Of a stretch of 41,020 bases of DNA, positions 16,162 through 22,148 are shown piece by piece; positions within the stretch are counted from its first letter, which is position 1; the number at the start of each line of letters is the position of its first letter. This DNA comes from DATJOQ01 sp050010455 (lineage in GTDB: Bacteria; Desulfobacterota; Binatia; Binatales; Binataceae), in NCBI GenBank assembly GCA_050010455.1, contig JBEKLA010000006.1, positions 1 through 41,020 of the forward strand. Direction: 5' to 3'. Made by a program: the position numbers and the translations under genes. The notes under the pieces were generated by a model. That model saw nothing but the letters and a program-made list of their open reading frames with translations, was not told the origin of the DNA and made no database searches.

Positions 16162-16424
16162 GATTGGACCTCCGATTTGATGAGGCGCAGATCGCGCCGG
16201 CTTGGTTTGGTAGTGGGCTTGGCGGGCGCGCGCAGCGAGGCGTGGAAGACATCGATGTCGACGCGCCAGCGGCCGTTGGGGAGCGCGAGCAGGCCGCGCT
16301 CGGCGTTGAGCTTGCCCGAGGCGAGCCAGTTATCGACGGTGCGGCGTGTGACCTGGTAGAGCGCGGCGAGCTGCGCCAGGGTTACGACGCGCGGAGGTTC
16401 GACAGCATTGAACCCAAGGTTCAC
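16158..16424 (-). CDS. Helix-turn-helix DNA-binding protein, paralogue A
   Basis: This protein of about 88 residues has the HTH core VVTLAQLAALYQVTRRTVDN followed by WLASGKLNAERGLLALPNGRWRVDIDVFHASL. That layout is shared with paralogue B (16632-16904) and the two broken copies further on. GTG 16424 is chosen because GAGG lies 7 nt upstream. The start codon adjoins the first of four palindromes spaced 47 bp apart, so the protein or a paralogue may bind there and repress its own gene. The stop overlaps the next ATG as ATGA. The family resembles excisionase/HTH_17 proteins. Confidence 0.68.
   Translation of the reverse strand: MNLGFNAVEPPRVVTLAQLAALYQVTRRTVDNWLASGKLNAERGLLALPNGRWRVDIDVFHASLRAPAKPTTKPSRRDLRLIKSEVQS
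16163..16194. repeat. 32-bp direct repeat, copy 2 (gene junction module)
   Basis: This is the second perfect copy of the 32-bp junction segment. Here GGAGGT lies at a normal 6-nt distance from the next ATG, so this copy may be the original. Confidence 0.92.
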
Positions 16425-16575
16425 TGTCGTGCCTCGACGCGGCCGACAACAGCATTGAATCCCGTGTTCAACGCCGTTCCTCGACGCGGGCGACAACAGC
16501 ATTGAATCCGCAGTTCAATGTCGTGCCTCGGCGCGGCCGACAACAGCATTAAATCGGCAATTCAATGCTGTGCCG
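16401..16575. promoter_or_regulatory. Array of four palindromes on an exact 47-bp period (operator or iteron candidate)
   Basis: Four related 47-bp units begin with GACA(AC)AGCATT; the AGCATT cores start at 16404, 16451, 16498 and 16545. Each holds a dyad: TGAACC-N3-GGTTCA (16409-16423), TTGAA-N7-TTCAA (16455-16471), CATTGAA-N7-TTCAATG (16500-16520), and AGCATTAAA-N7-TTCAATGCT (16545-16569, one mismatch). The two central units have near-identical linkers (GTCGTGCCTCG type). The period is about 4.5 helical turns. The array lies immediately upstream of HTH paralogue A, which suggests cooperative binding of a dimeric HTH protein. An iteron or partition site is an alternative. Confidence 0.8.
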
Positions 16576-16578
16576 GCC

Positions 16579-16632
16579 TCAGTAAGGCGCCAGAAACGCG
16601 TCCGTGCGCAGGAACCGAAGGGCCGCCGCCAT
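16579..16632 (-). CDS. 17-codon candidate leader peptide
   Basis: This very short frame (MAAALRFLRTDAFLAPY) starts at ATG 16632, overlapping the paralogue B stop as TGATG, with AAGGAAGGAA upstream. It ends 10 bp before the palindrome array. It could be a leader peptide or the remnant of a longer gene. Length alone makes it uncertain. Confidence 0.25.
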   Translation of the reverse strand: MAAALRFLRTDAFLAPY

Positions 16633-16904
16633 CACGATTCCTTCCTTTTGGAATTGGCCAGGAGCCGCAGGCGTGCGTGGCCCTGCAGCGGCAGGGCGAG
16701 CTGCGCGACGTTGAAATTGCGTAGGCTGCCCTGGAAGACCTGAAGGTCTACCCGCCAGGAGCCGCCGGGCAGGCGCAACAGCCCACGGTCAGCGTTGAGC
16801 CTGCCTTGGCGGAGCCACAGCTTGACCGTTTTGAAGCTGACGCCGTAGATCTCGGCGAGCCGGCGGAGATTGACTATGTGGGGGACTTGAAACGGCTCTG
16901 GCAT
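16632..16904 (-). CDS. Helix-turn-helix DNA-binding protein, paralogue B
   Basis: This 90-residue protein starts MPEPFQVPHIVNLRRLAEIYG. The HTH continues into VSFKTVKLWLRQGRLNADRG, followed by LLRLPGGSWRVDLQVFQGSL. It is the best-preserved member of the local HTH family. ATG 16904 has no strong ribosome-binding site. A perfect 10-bp-arm palindrome lies 16-38 bp upstream (16920-16942), well placed as an operator or as an RNA hairpin in the 5' leader. Two broken relatives lie further upstream in the same orientation. The role is probably transcriptional control or excision of the element; which DNA it binds is unknown. Confidence 0.7.
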   Translation of the reverse strand: MPEPFQVPHIVNLRRLAEIYGVSFKTVKLWLRQGRLNADRGLLRLPGGSWRVDLQVFQGSLRNFNVAQLALPLQGHARLRLLANSKRKES

Positions 16905-16919
16905 ATAGCCCGAGCCGGG

Positions 16920-16942
16920 GCGATGGATTCAAAATCCATCGC
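16920..16942. promoter_or_regulatory. Perfect palindrome upstream of HTH paralogue B
   Basis: The arms GCGATGGATT and AATCCATCGC are separated by CAA. This is a perfect 10-bp dyad, 16 bp before the ATG of paralogue B. It aligns in position with the different palindrome at 17116-17137 before broken copy D. Confidence 0.75.
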
Positions 16943-16962
16943 TCTGGCCTCCCTTTAGAGCA

Positions 16963-16989
16963 GAGCAATCGATAAGAGATAGATTGCTC
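16963..16989. promoter_or_regulatory. Inverted repeat between HTH copies B and D
   Basis: The arms GAGCAATC and GATTGCTC are perfect, with an 11-nt loop. It lies downstream of HTH fragment D and upstream of the paralogue B palindrome. It may be an operator, a hairpin or a recombination scar. No T-run follows on the minus strand. Confidence 0.5.
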
Positions 16990-17029
16990 CGGCTCCCCGT
17001 CAGAGCGGAAAAACGGACGGGCAGGCCGA

Positions 17030-17098
17030 CGCGGCAGATGGCGGCGAGCTGGGGAATGGTGACTATTTGCGGGGCTGGGGTGGGGTGGGCTCTGGCAT
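17030..17098 (-). pseudogene. N-terminal fragment of HTH paralogue D
   Basis: Reading from ATG 17098, the start MPEPTPPQPRK matches the MPEP start of paralogue B. The frame then meets TAG, while the next frame continues IVTIPQLAAIC, which aligns with IVNLRRLAEIY of B. Homology is lost soon after. The copy is therefore frameshifted and cut off after about 22 residues. Upstream, the sequence GCCCGAGCCGG and the position of a palindrome match paralogue B. Confidence 0.65.
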
Positions 17099-17115
17099 CT
17101 TAGTGCCCGAGCCGG

Positions 17116-17137
17116 AGCAGTGGATTCAGAAACTGCT
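17116..17137. promoter_or_regulatory. Palindrome upstream of HTH fragment D
   Basis: The arms AGCAGT and ACTGCT lie around a 10-nt centre, 18 bp before the ATG of fragment D. The flanks align with those of paralogue B, but both arms have changed together. Confidence 0.6.
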
Positions 17138-17202
17138 TCCTCGCCGACCTTCCTGGAGCGTCAGCGGCCGCGACACGAGTGAAAGCGCGAAGGACTCTGC
17201 CA

Positions 17203-17504
17203 TCAGGATTTCTCTCGGCGCACTTTTTTCTGTGCGCAAACCAAGGGCAGTTCTGGTCGGTTGCGCAGCGGCAGCTCGAGCTGCATTTGCTCCGAGCCCT
17301 GAGCACACAGGTGGGCGTGAAAGACCGGAAGCTCGAGCCGCCACGGTACCCGGAAGCCGCAGCAGCAGGCCGCGCTCGCGGTTGAGCGAGTCGCGGTGGG
17401 TCCAGTTGTTGATGGTTCGGAGCCGCGACCCCATATATAGCGGCGAACTGGCGGAGGGTAGCTACGCGAGGCGCCTCCGGGAGCGCATTGGTTTTACAAC
17501 CCAA
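17203..17504 (-). pseudogene. Frameshifted HTH paralogue C
   Basis: The homology to paralogues A and B is spread over three frames. PEAPRVATLRQFAAIYG comes first (to about 17440), then TINNWTHRDSLNRERGLLLR in a second frame (to about 17345). A third frame reads WRLELPVFHAHLCAQG and ends KKVRREKS at TGA 17203-17205. Two frameshifts thus break an otherwise full-length gene of about 100 codons. It lies upstream of copies D and B in the same orientation, so four related copies lie in a row. The original start is unclear, at or inside the palindrome at 17486-17506. Confidence 0.72.
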
Positions 17505-17506
17505 TG
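17486..17506. promoter_or_regulatory. Palindrome at the start of HTH pseudogene C
   Basis: The arms CATTGG and CCAATG are perfect, with a 9-nt centre that extends the pairing if one base is bulged. It overlaps the presumed start of pseudogene C and differs in sequence from the other palindromes of the array. Confidence 0.55.
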
Positions 17507-17668
17507 ACCTCGCCCCGCCTCAGTACCGCCCCACGTGAGATTTGGGTCCGCGACGAACCTTGATGATGCTTGCCCAGCTGACCAGGGTTAAGGTCGCGCG
17601 AGGCACGAACTTTTTGAGCCCAGGGGATGTAAGGGTGGAAATGGGCGAGTAGCAGGAAGGGCAGGCTT

Positions 17669-17685
17669 GTTCCCGCGTTGGGAAC
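17669..17685. promoter_or_regulatory. Candidate HigA operator upstream of higBA
   Basis: GTTCCC-gcgtt-GGGAAC is a perfect dyad of 6-bp arms, ending 18 bp before the higB GTG. Antitoxins of this type usually repress their own promoter through such a site. Confidence 0.55.
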
Positions 17686-17703
17686 GATGCTAGATTTCTC
17701 TCG

Positions 17704-18027
17704 GTGCGGGTGATCGCGCGGAGCAGCCTGACGCGATTCGTTGAATCGCTAAGCGGGCAGAAGGGGCAGAGGGCAGTGAAAGCGGCGCTCGATGCATGGT
17801 TCCACGAAGTACAGCGTGCGCGGTGGCAAAGCTCGGCTGATGTCAAACAGAGTTACGCGACGGCCAGCATAGTGACCCGAGAGCGCGTCGTATTCAACAT
17901 TAAGGGCAACGATCACCGGCTAGTGACGGCGATCGATTACCGCCGCCAGATTGTGTTTGTGAAATGGATAGGCTCGCACCGGGATTACGGCAGAATTGAC
18001 GCAAGGACGGCTCAGTATGGAGATTAA
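17704..18027 (+). CDS. higB: HigB-type mRNA interferase toxin
   Basis: This 107-residue toxin belongs to the RelE-superfamily HigB branch, ribosome-dependent RNases that cut mRNA and stop growth. The N-terminus MRVIARSSLTRFVES, the segment WFHEVQRARWQSSADVKQSY, and the C-terminal VVFNIKGNDHRLVTAIDY...IVFVKWIGSHRDYGRI match the family well, including the conserved K-G-N-x-x-R-L and G-x-H-x-x-Y pattern. The start codon is GTG 17704 with only a weak ribosome-binding site. Toxin-first order, with the antitoxin overlapping by 11 bp, is typical for higBA. It lies in the integrated island and may stabilise it. Confidence 0.88.
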   Translation: MRVIARSSLTRFVESLSGQKGQRAVKAALDAWFHEVQRARWQSSADVKQSYATASIVTRERVVFNIKGNDHRLVTAIDYRRQIVFVKWIGSHRDYGRIDARTAQYGD

Positions 18028-18400
18028 ACCGATTCGAACTAAGGCGGATCACGAAGAGGCGTTACATGAGATCGAGCGTGTATGGGGCTCGAAGGAGGGA
18101 ACGCCAGAAGGGGACCGGCTAGACGTGCTCACGACGCTGGTCGAGGCATACGAGCAGCATCATTTCCCGATGGACGCTCCCGATCCGATTGAAGCGATTC
18201 GTTTCCGTCTCGAACAGCAGGGGCTCGACCATCGGGCGCTGGTCGGAGTGATCGGTAGTCGCAGCCGTGTGTACGAGGTGATGAAGCGCAAGCGTGCCTT
18301 ATCGCTCGAAATGATCCGTCGCGTACACGAACGTTTCGGAATTTCAGCCGAGGTGCTTATTCGTCCGGCACGATCGGCGAGTCGTCGCCGGGCGGCATAG
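18017..18400 (+). CDS. higA: HigA-type antitoxin with helix-turn-helix
   Basis: This protein of about 127 residues neutralises HigB and probably represses the operon. The N-terminal half, IKPIRTKADHEEALHEIERV, is characteristic of the HigA branch found with HigB. The Cro/C1-type HTH lies in LEQQGLDHRALVGVIGSRSR...VYEVMKRKRALSLEMIRRVH. ATG 18017 overlaps the end of higB by 11 bp, giving translational coupling. A longer frame from 17996 is less likely. A dyad upstream of higB (17669-17685) is the likely target. Confidence 0.88.
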   Translation: MEIKPIRTKADHEEALHEIERVWGSKEGTPEGDRLDVLTTLVEAYEQHHFPMDAPDPIEAIRFRLEQQGLDHRALVGVIGSRSRVYEVMKRKRALSLEMIRRVHERFGISAEVLIRPARSASRRRAA

Positions 18401-18491
18401 GGGAACAGCATTGGAAAAAGTTCTGACGATATCGCGATGCAGGTTAAAGGCAGTCTTGCGGTGCTGGCAGGCTTGTAGCAGGCCTTGGTGA

Positions 18492-18704
18492 CGTCGGAAG
18501 CGTGACGCCAAAGGTCGATGGACCAAAGTCGGCGGCCAGAAGGGGTCTAACAAAGGCGGAGTGTACCAGGCCCCGAGCGGCGAGAAGCACTACGTCAAGT
18601 TCTATCGCAACCCCGACCAAGGACGCGCGGAGATTGCCGCCCAAGATGCTCTGCGGAAAGTCGGAGCCTGGGCACCAGAAGGTAAGCTCGTAACGGGCCA
18701 CTGA
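18492..18704 (+). pseudogene. Fragment resembling a kinase-like (phage head-associated) protein
   Basis: The open frame has no start codon and reads DAKGRWTKVGGQKGSNKGGV, then YQAPSGEKHYVKFYRNPDQG and RAEIAAQDALRKVGAWAPEG before its stop. The pattern G-S-N-x-G-G-x-Y...YVKFY...P-D-Q-G-R-A-E resembles the N-lobe of kinase-like domains (HipA or phosphatidylinositol-kinase type), which can be attached to phage head proteins. Only about 65 residues survive. It is read as a decayed relic left in the element; the family assignment is tentative. Confidence 0.4.
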
Positions 18705-18888
18705 TGAAGCTGAAAGCACGGACCAACATCATGAGTTCGCGGCACGGTTGGGGGAAAAGCTGCTGGCTGGAGCGCCGATGATAATTGTCACGCACAAGGG
18801 CCAAGGATCTCAGCCAGCGTGACGCGCGCGCCTACCGGCTCGCTGACAATCGTTCCAACGAGGGCAGCTCCTGGGACCTCGAGGCCAC

Positions 18889-19248
18889 CTACGTCTTTCG
18901 ATTCGCCAACCAACGTTCGAGGCCTTGTTGCGAGCAGAGAATCGATCTCCTCGATATGCGCCTGACGAAGGGCAACTTGGCCGCTTGTCTATAAATCCAG
19001 CGCGGTTCTCGACGAAGCCGCGCCGCAACTTCGACAACCGTCAACATGACGTCGGGCTCACTGGAAGTTGCCCTCGCATTCTCGATACTGTCACCGCCAG
19101 CCGTGACCAGGCGACTGGTCAAAGCACACTGGACCGCGGCGGTCTGGGCCAGCAGCTCCTCGATCTGCTTCCGGCTCAAGGCGTTCACACTTCCGGGCTC
19201 CGCCAGGATGGTGTCGAGACTCCGCTCGCCTTTCATCTCGCCCGTCAT
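18889..19248 (-). CDS. Excisionase-type DNA-binding protein with helical N-terminus
   Basis: This protein of about 119 residues has a polar helical N-terminal half (SVNALSRKQIEELLAQ) and a C-terminal HTH_17 domain, MLTVVEVAARLRREPRWIYR, followed by the wing LPFVRRISRRSILCSQQG. ATG 19248 (MTGEMKGERS) is chosen, though the site before it is weak; TTG 19323 would extend the protein but overlap its upstream neighbour by 53 bp. The gene is next to another excisionase-like gene and close to the integrase, a common arrangement in integrative elements. Confidence 0.6.
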   Translation of the reverse strand: MTGEMKGERSLDTILAEPGSVNALSRKQIEELLAQTAAVQCALTSRLVTAGGDSIENARATSSEPDVMLTVVEVAARLRREPRWIYRQAAKLPFVRRISRRSILCSQQGLERWLANRKT

Positions 19249-19270
19249 TGGAGCGTGGCCACGCGGCTCC

Positions 19271-19516
19271 CTATTCGACCCGCGCCGCCGGCGCGATGGT
19301 ATTGGCTTTGAGGTAGCGCTCAAGTTCCGAAGGACTTACCCGGACGCGCCGCCCGAGCCGCATACAGCCGAGGTGCCCGCGCTCGATTTCTTCCCGTACG
19401 AACTGCTCTGACATACCCATCGCCGTGGCGACCTGAGAGACCCTCAGCGCAAGAACCTCAACATCAGTCTTGGGCCGATGGGCGCGCCCAACGCGTCGTT
19501 TGCCTCTTATGAACAT
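19271..19516 (-). CDS. Excisionase-like helix-turn-helix protein
   Basis: This 81-residue protein starts MFIRGKRRVGRAHRPKTDVE. The HTH core is ALRVSQVATAMGMSEQFVRE, with the typical recognition and wing region EIERGHLGCMRLGRRVRVSP and SELERYLKAN at the end. This is the standard layout of HTH_17 excisionase-family proteins. ATG 19516 follows GAGAGGT about 11 nt upstream. It is divergent from the CGNR-type gene and lies about 1.2 kb from the integrase, so a role in excision or control of integration is plausible. Confidence 0.7.
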   Translation of the reverse strand: MFIRGKRRVGRAHRPKTDVEVLALRVSQVATAMGMSEQFVREEIERGHLGCMRLGRRVRVSPSELERYLKANTIAPAARVE

Positions 19517-19616
19517 GAACGCTATACCTCTCAGCAGTAGTTCGCGGGTATCCAGGCTACATGTTATAAATGGGCCCACCGGCTCATGGCTAAGCCATAC
19601 GCCGCAGGGTGTTTCG

Positions 19617-20711
19617 ATGGCAACTAGGACTACCAAGAATTTCGAGACGAAAAGGGCAAAAAAGCCAGCGGCCCCCTTACGAACTACGGATCATAAGAGC
19701 ATGGGGGCCGTTCAAGGCTCCTCAGTCTTACGATTTCTTCGTGGGGATGATCCTGGTTCCACGGCTCAAGCCGCCGCGCCCCGGGAGCTCCCAACGACGC
19801 TCGATGACTTCATCGATCTAGCCAACCGTGTCGGAGATCTGCCGGAACTAAGCAATGAGAATCTTCGGTGGGTTCTATCGTGCTCCGAGGGAATCCGCGA
19901 GCTAATTCCTGGCCGCGGCGCGCCGGGTGCCTTGCGGGAAGCCTTTTTTCGGGCGTATCCGGTAGCGACGACGGGGCGCCCGATACCTTTGAAGTGGCAT
20001 AGTGATTCGAAGGGCTCCAACGTCTCGCGACGGAGAGACTTGGAACTCTTAGTTAATAAAGCGGCGGCAAATTTCCTTCCTGTCATCCGAGGCCTGAACG
20101 TGATGGTCGATCAGTTGACGGGTTCTAGGTTCGAAGGCTTGTGCAGCCCGCCGTATAGCATCGCCGAAGTGTACGTGTTCACCTCGCGGCTTGCGCCGCT
20201 CTTTCGAGACCTCGCCGCGTTGGAACGACACCGCATCGAGGGCAGGACCAAAGCCCGCGCCGATTCCGGCACCCGCAGAATGGACGAAATTCAGTCCGAG
20301 GAGATCTTAGCTTTCAACTTCCCCCTCTTTTGTGGGATCGCGGTCGACGGCACTGGTCATCTCCGCATTTCAAGGCCTCCGTCCAGCATCTGTCACTACC
20401 TTGCGCAGCAGTTGCAAGGCGCTCTCGAAGGCGAGAAAGCCTCTCGGATTCGAATCTGCCTCAAGTGCGAGAATCTCTTTCGCGCTAAACGCGCCAATCA
20501 AAAGTTTTGCAAGCGCTCGTGCACCGATTCATGGTGGCAGCGGCGCTGGTACAGGGACCATCTCGAGGATGCGAGAGCGGACGCTCGGGAGCGAGCGAGC
20601 CGCAAGCGCGCCGGCGCAAAGATTAATGAGCGACCGCGGACGAGAAACATTCGCAGAAAAGCGAAAGTGAGCAGAAGGAGAGCAAGCCGTGAGAATGTGC
20701 AGGTCCAATAG
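19617..20711 (+). CDS. CGNR-type zinc-finger protein
   Basis: This protein of about 364 residues has a basic N-terminus (MATRTTKNFETKRAKK), a largely helical central region, and a C-terminal zinc finger. The finger reads IRICLKCENLFRAKRANQ, then KFCKRSCTDSWWQRRWYRDH, matching the C-x2-C...K-F-C-x3-C pattern of CGNR-like treble-clef fingers. A very basic tail follows. ATG 19617 has AGGG about 8 nt upstream; ATG 19509 would add a Ser-rich extension. It ends 12 bp before the integrase start, so the two are probably co-transcribed. It could be a regulator or an accessory recombination factor; no closer function is evident. Confidence 0.6.
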   Translation: MATRTTKNFETKRAKKPAAPLRTTDHKSMGAVQGSSVLRFLRGDDPGSTAQAAAPRELPTTLDDFIDLANRVGDLPELSNENLRWVLSCSEGIRELIPGRGAPGALREAFFRAYPVATTGRPIPLKWHSDSKGSNVSRRRDLELLVNKAAANFLPVIRGLNVMVDQLTGSRFEGLCSPPYSIAEVYVFTSRLAPLFRDLAALERHRIEGRTKARADSGTRRMDEIQSEEILAFNFPLFCGIAVDGTGHLRISRPPSSICHYLAQQLQGALEGEKASRIRICLKCENLFRAKRANQKFCKRSCTDSWWQRRWYRDHLEDARADARERASRKRAGAKINERPRTRNIRRKAKVSRRRASRENVQVQ

Positions 20712-20723
20712 GACGGGAGCATC

Positions 20724-21872
20724 ATGAAAACCGGTGACGTGTCGAAAGGGCTGCGCGGCATGGGCATGGTCTACCCGCGAGGCAAGACCTGGTGGCTACA
20801 GTATTTCATTCGCGGCCAGCGCATCCGTGAATCGTCGGGGTCGAGCAACCGCGCCGACGCCGTGAAGTTGTTGAAACAGCGAACCGCCGAGGCGGGGAAC
20901 GGCAAGCCGGTAGGGCCGCAAGTCGAGAAAACCAGATTCGAAGACCTCGCTGGAATGCTCGTCTCTGACTATCGGACTAATCGGCGCAAGAGCCTGGCCA
21001 GAATCGAAGACGCCCTCGGCCACCTGCGCGTTTTCTTCGGCGACTTCCGTGCTCACGACGTGACAAGCGACCGGGTGACTTCCTACGTAGCGTTTCGACA
21101 GGATGAGAAGGCTGCGAACGCCACCATCAACCGCGAATTGGCCGCGCTCAAGCGCGCTTTTCATCTCGCGGCCAAGGCCCGCAAGGTTGCTCTGCTGCCG
21201 GAAATCACGATGCTCGAAGAGGACAACGCACGCGAAGGTTTCGTCGAGCAAGCGCAGTTCCTCACGCTGCGCGAAGCGCTACCAGACGATCTCAAAGATC
21301 CGATCACATTCCTGTGGCTCACCGGCTGGCGGGTTGGCGAAATGCGGTCGCTCCGCTGGCAGTCCGTTTATTCCGATGCGATTCGACTTCGCCGCGAGAA
21401 TTCGAAGAATAAGCGCGGTCGCGAGTTGCCGCTAGTCGGCGAACTCGCCGAAGTGATCGAGCGAGCCCGCACCACGCGGCGCCCTGAATGCGCGCACGTC
21501 TTTAATCGTGACGGCCAGCCAATCGGCTCATTCCGCAAAAGTTGGATCACAGCCTGCCGGAAGGCAGGCCTTGGTGATCTTCGAGTGCATGACTTGCGAC
21601 GGAGCGCAGCACGAAACCTCATCCGCGCCGGGGTCTCCGAACACATCGCGCAACAGTTTACAGGTCACAAGACGGCCTCTGTGTTCCGAAGGTATGACAT
21701 CATAACCGAGCGTGACCTCGCCGAGGCCGCCGCGAGATTGGAACAGCATCTCGCCAAGCAGCCAACGCGACCCAAAACAACTTCGCTTGAGGAAGCCCGG
21801 CTTCGGAGAACAGCCACAGAACAGCCACAGCGGCCAGGAACTGAACTCGGTGAGGCTACAAAAAGCGCTTGA
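20724..21872 (+). CDS. int: Tyrosine recombinase (phage/island integrase)
   Basis: This 382-residue tyrosine recombinase has the usual three parts: an arm-binding N-terminus (MVYPRGKTWWLQYFIRGQRI), a SAM-like core-binding domain (FEDLAGMLVSDYRTNRRKSL), and the catalytic domain. Catalytic residues are visible: Arg in GWRVGEMRSLRW (about 203), HDLRR (about 289), His in GHKT (about 315) and the nucleophile in RRYDI (about 324). The start ATG follows GGGAG at 5 nt. It stops only 15 bp from the 3' end of tRNA-Phe and reads towards it, the classical position for an integrase whose attachment site is the tRNA 3' end. It appears intact. Confidence 0.93.
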   Translation: MKTGDVSKGLRGMGMVYPRGKTWWLQYFIRGQRIRESSGSSNRADAVKLLKQRTAEAGNGKPVGPQVEKTRFEDLAGMLVSDYRTNRRKSLARIEDALGHLRVFFGDFRAHDVTSDRVTSYVAFRQDEKAANATINRELAALKRAFHLAAKARKVALLPEITMLEEDNAREGFVEQAQFLTLREALPDDLKDPITFLWLTGWRVGEMRSLRWQSVYSDAIRLRRENSKNKRGRELPLVGELAEVIERARTTRRPECAHVFNRDGQPIGSFRKSWITACRKAGLGDLRVHDLRRSAARNLIRAGVSEHIAQQFTGHKTASVFRRYDIITERDLAEAAARLEQHLAKQPTRPKTTSLEEARLRRTATEQPQRPGTELGEATKSA

Positions 21873-21887
21873 TTTTAGCGGGTTTTT

Positions 21888-21963
21888 TGGTGGGCAGGGA
21901 CAGAATCGAACTGTCGACACAAGGATTTTCAGTCCTTTGCTCTACCGACTGAGCTACCTGCCC
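21888..21963 (-). tRNA. tRNA-Phe (GAA)
   Basis: On the minus strand a full cloverleaf can be drawn. The acceptor arms are GGGCAGG and CCTGCCC, the D stem is GCTC/GAGC, and the anticodon arm is AAGGA-CTGAAAA-TCCTT with anticodon GAA. The T arm is GACAG-TTCGATT-CTGTC. The CCA end is encoded. Length is 76 nt. The 3' end faces the integrase gene, so this is the likely attachment site. Confidence 0.95.
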
Positions 21964-22148
21964 ACCTGCGGTCGGCCATCGGAATCGAACGACTCCGGGA
22001 CATTCATTGCTACCTAGAGTTGACGCTGCATGCAACCGCACTGGCTGCTGAGCGAAGAGATTAGCGGCAGCCGCTATCGCGACGCGGCTGGCGATGCTGT
22101 GGTAATGGATCTGTGATGATCGCGGAAACCGCATAGGAGGTGGCTTCG

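Noticed and set aside
16401..16575. CRISPR array
   Set aside because: The units are 47-bp tandem copies that diverge throughout; there is no constant repeat with unrelated spacers and no cas gene.
17520..17846. Minus-strand frame opposite higB
   Set aside because: It overlaps a well-supported HigB toxin and has no recognisable domain.
21964..22130. A second tRNA beside tRNA-Phe (ATCGAACGACTC-like segment)
   Set aside because: No acceptor, D or anticodon stem could be drawn around it.
21856..22134. Frame reading through the tRNA on the minus strand (AQSVEQRTENPCVDSS)
   Set aside because: This peptide is the well-known false translation of a tRNA gene and its flanks.
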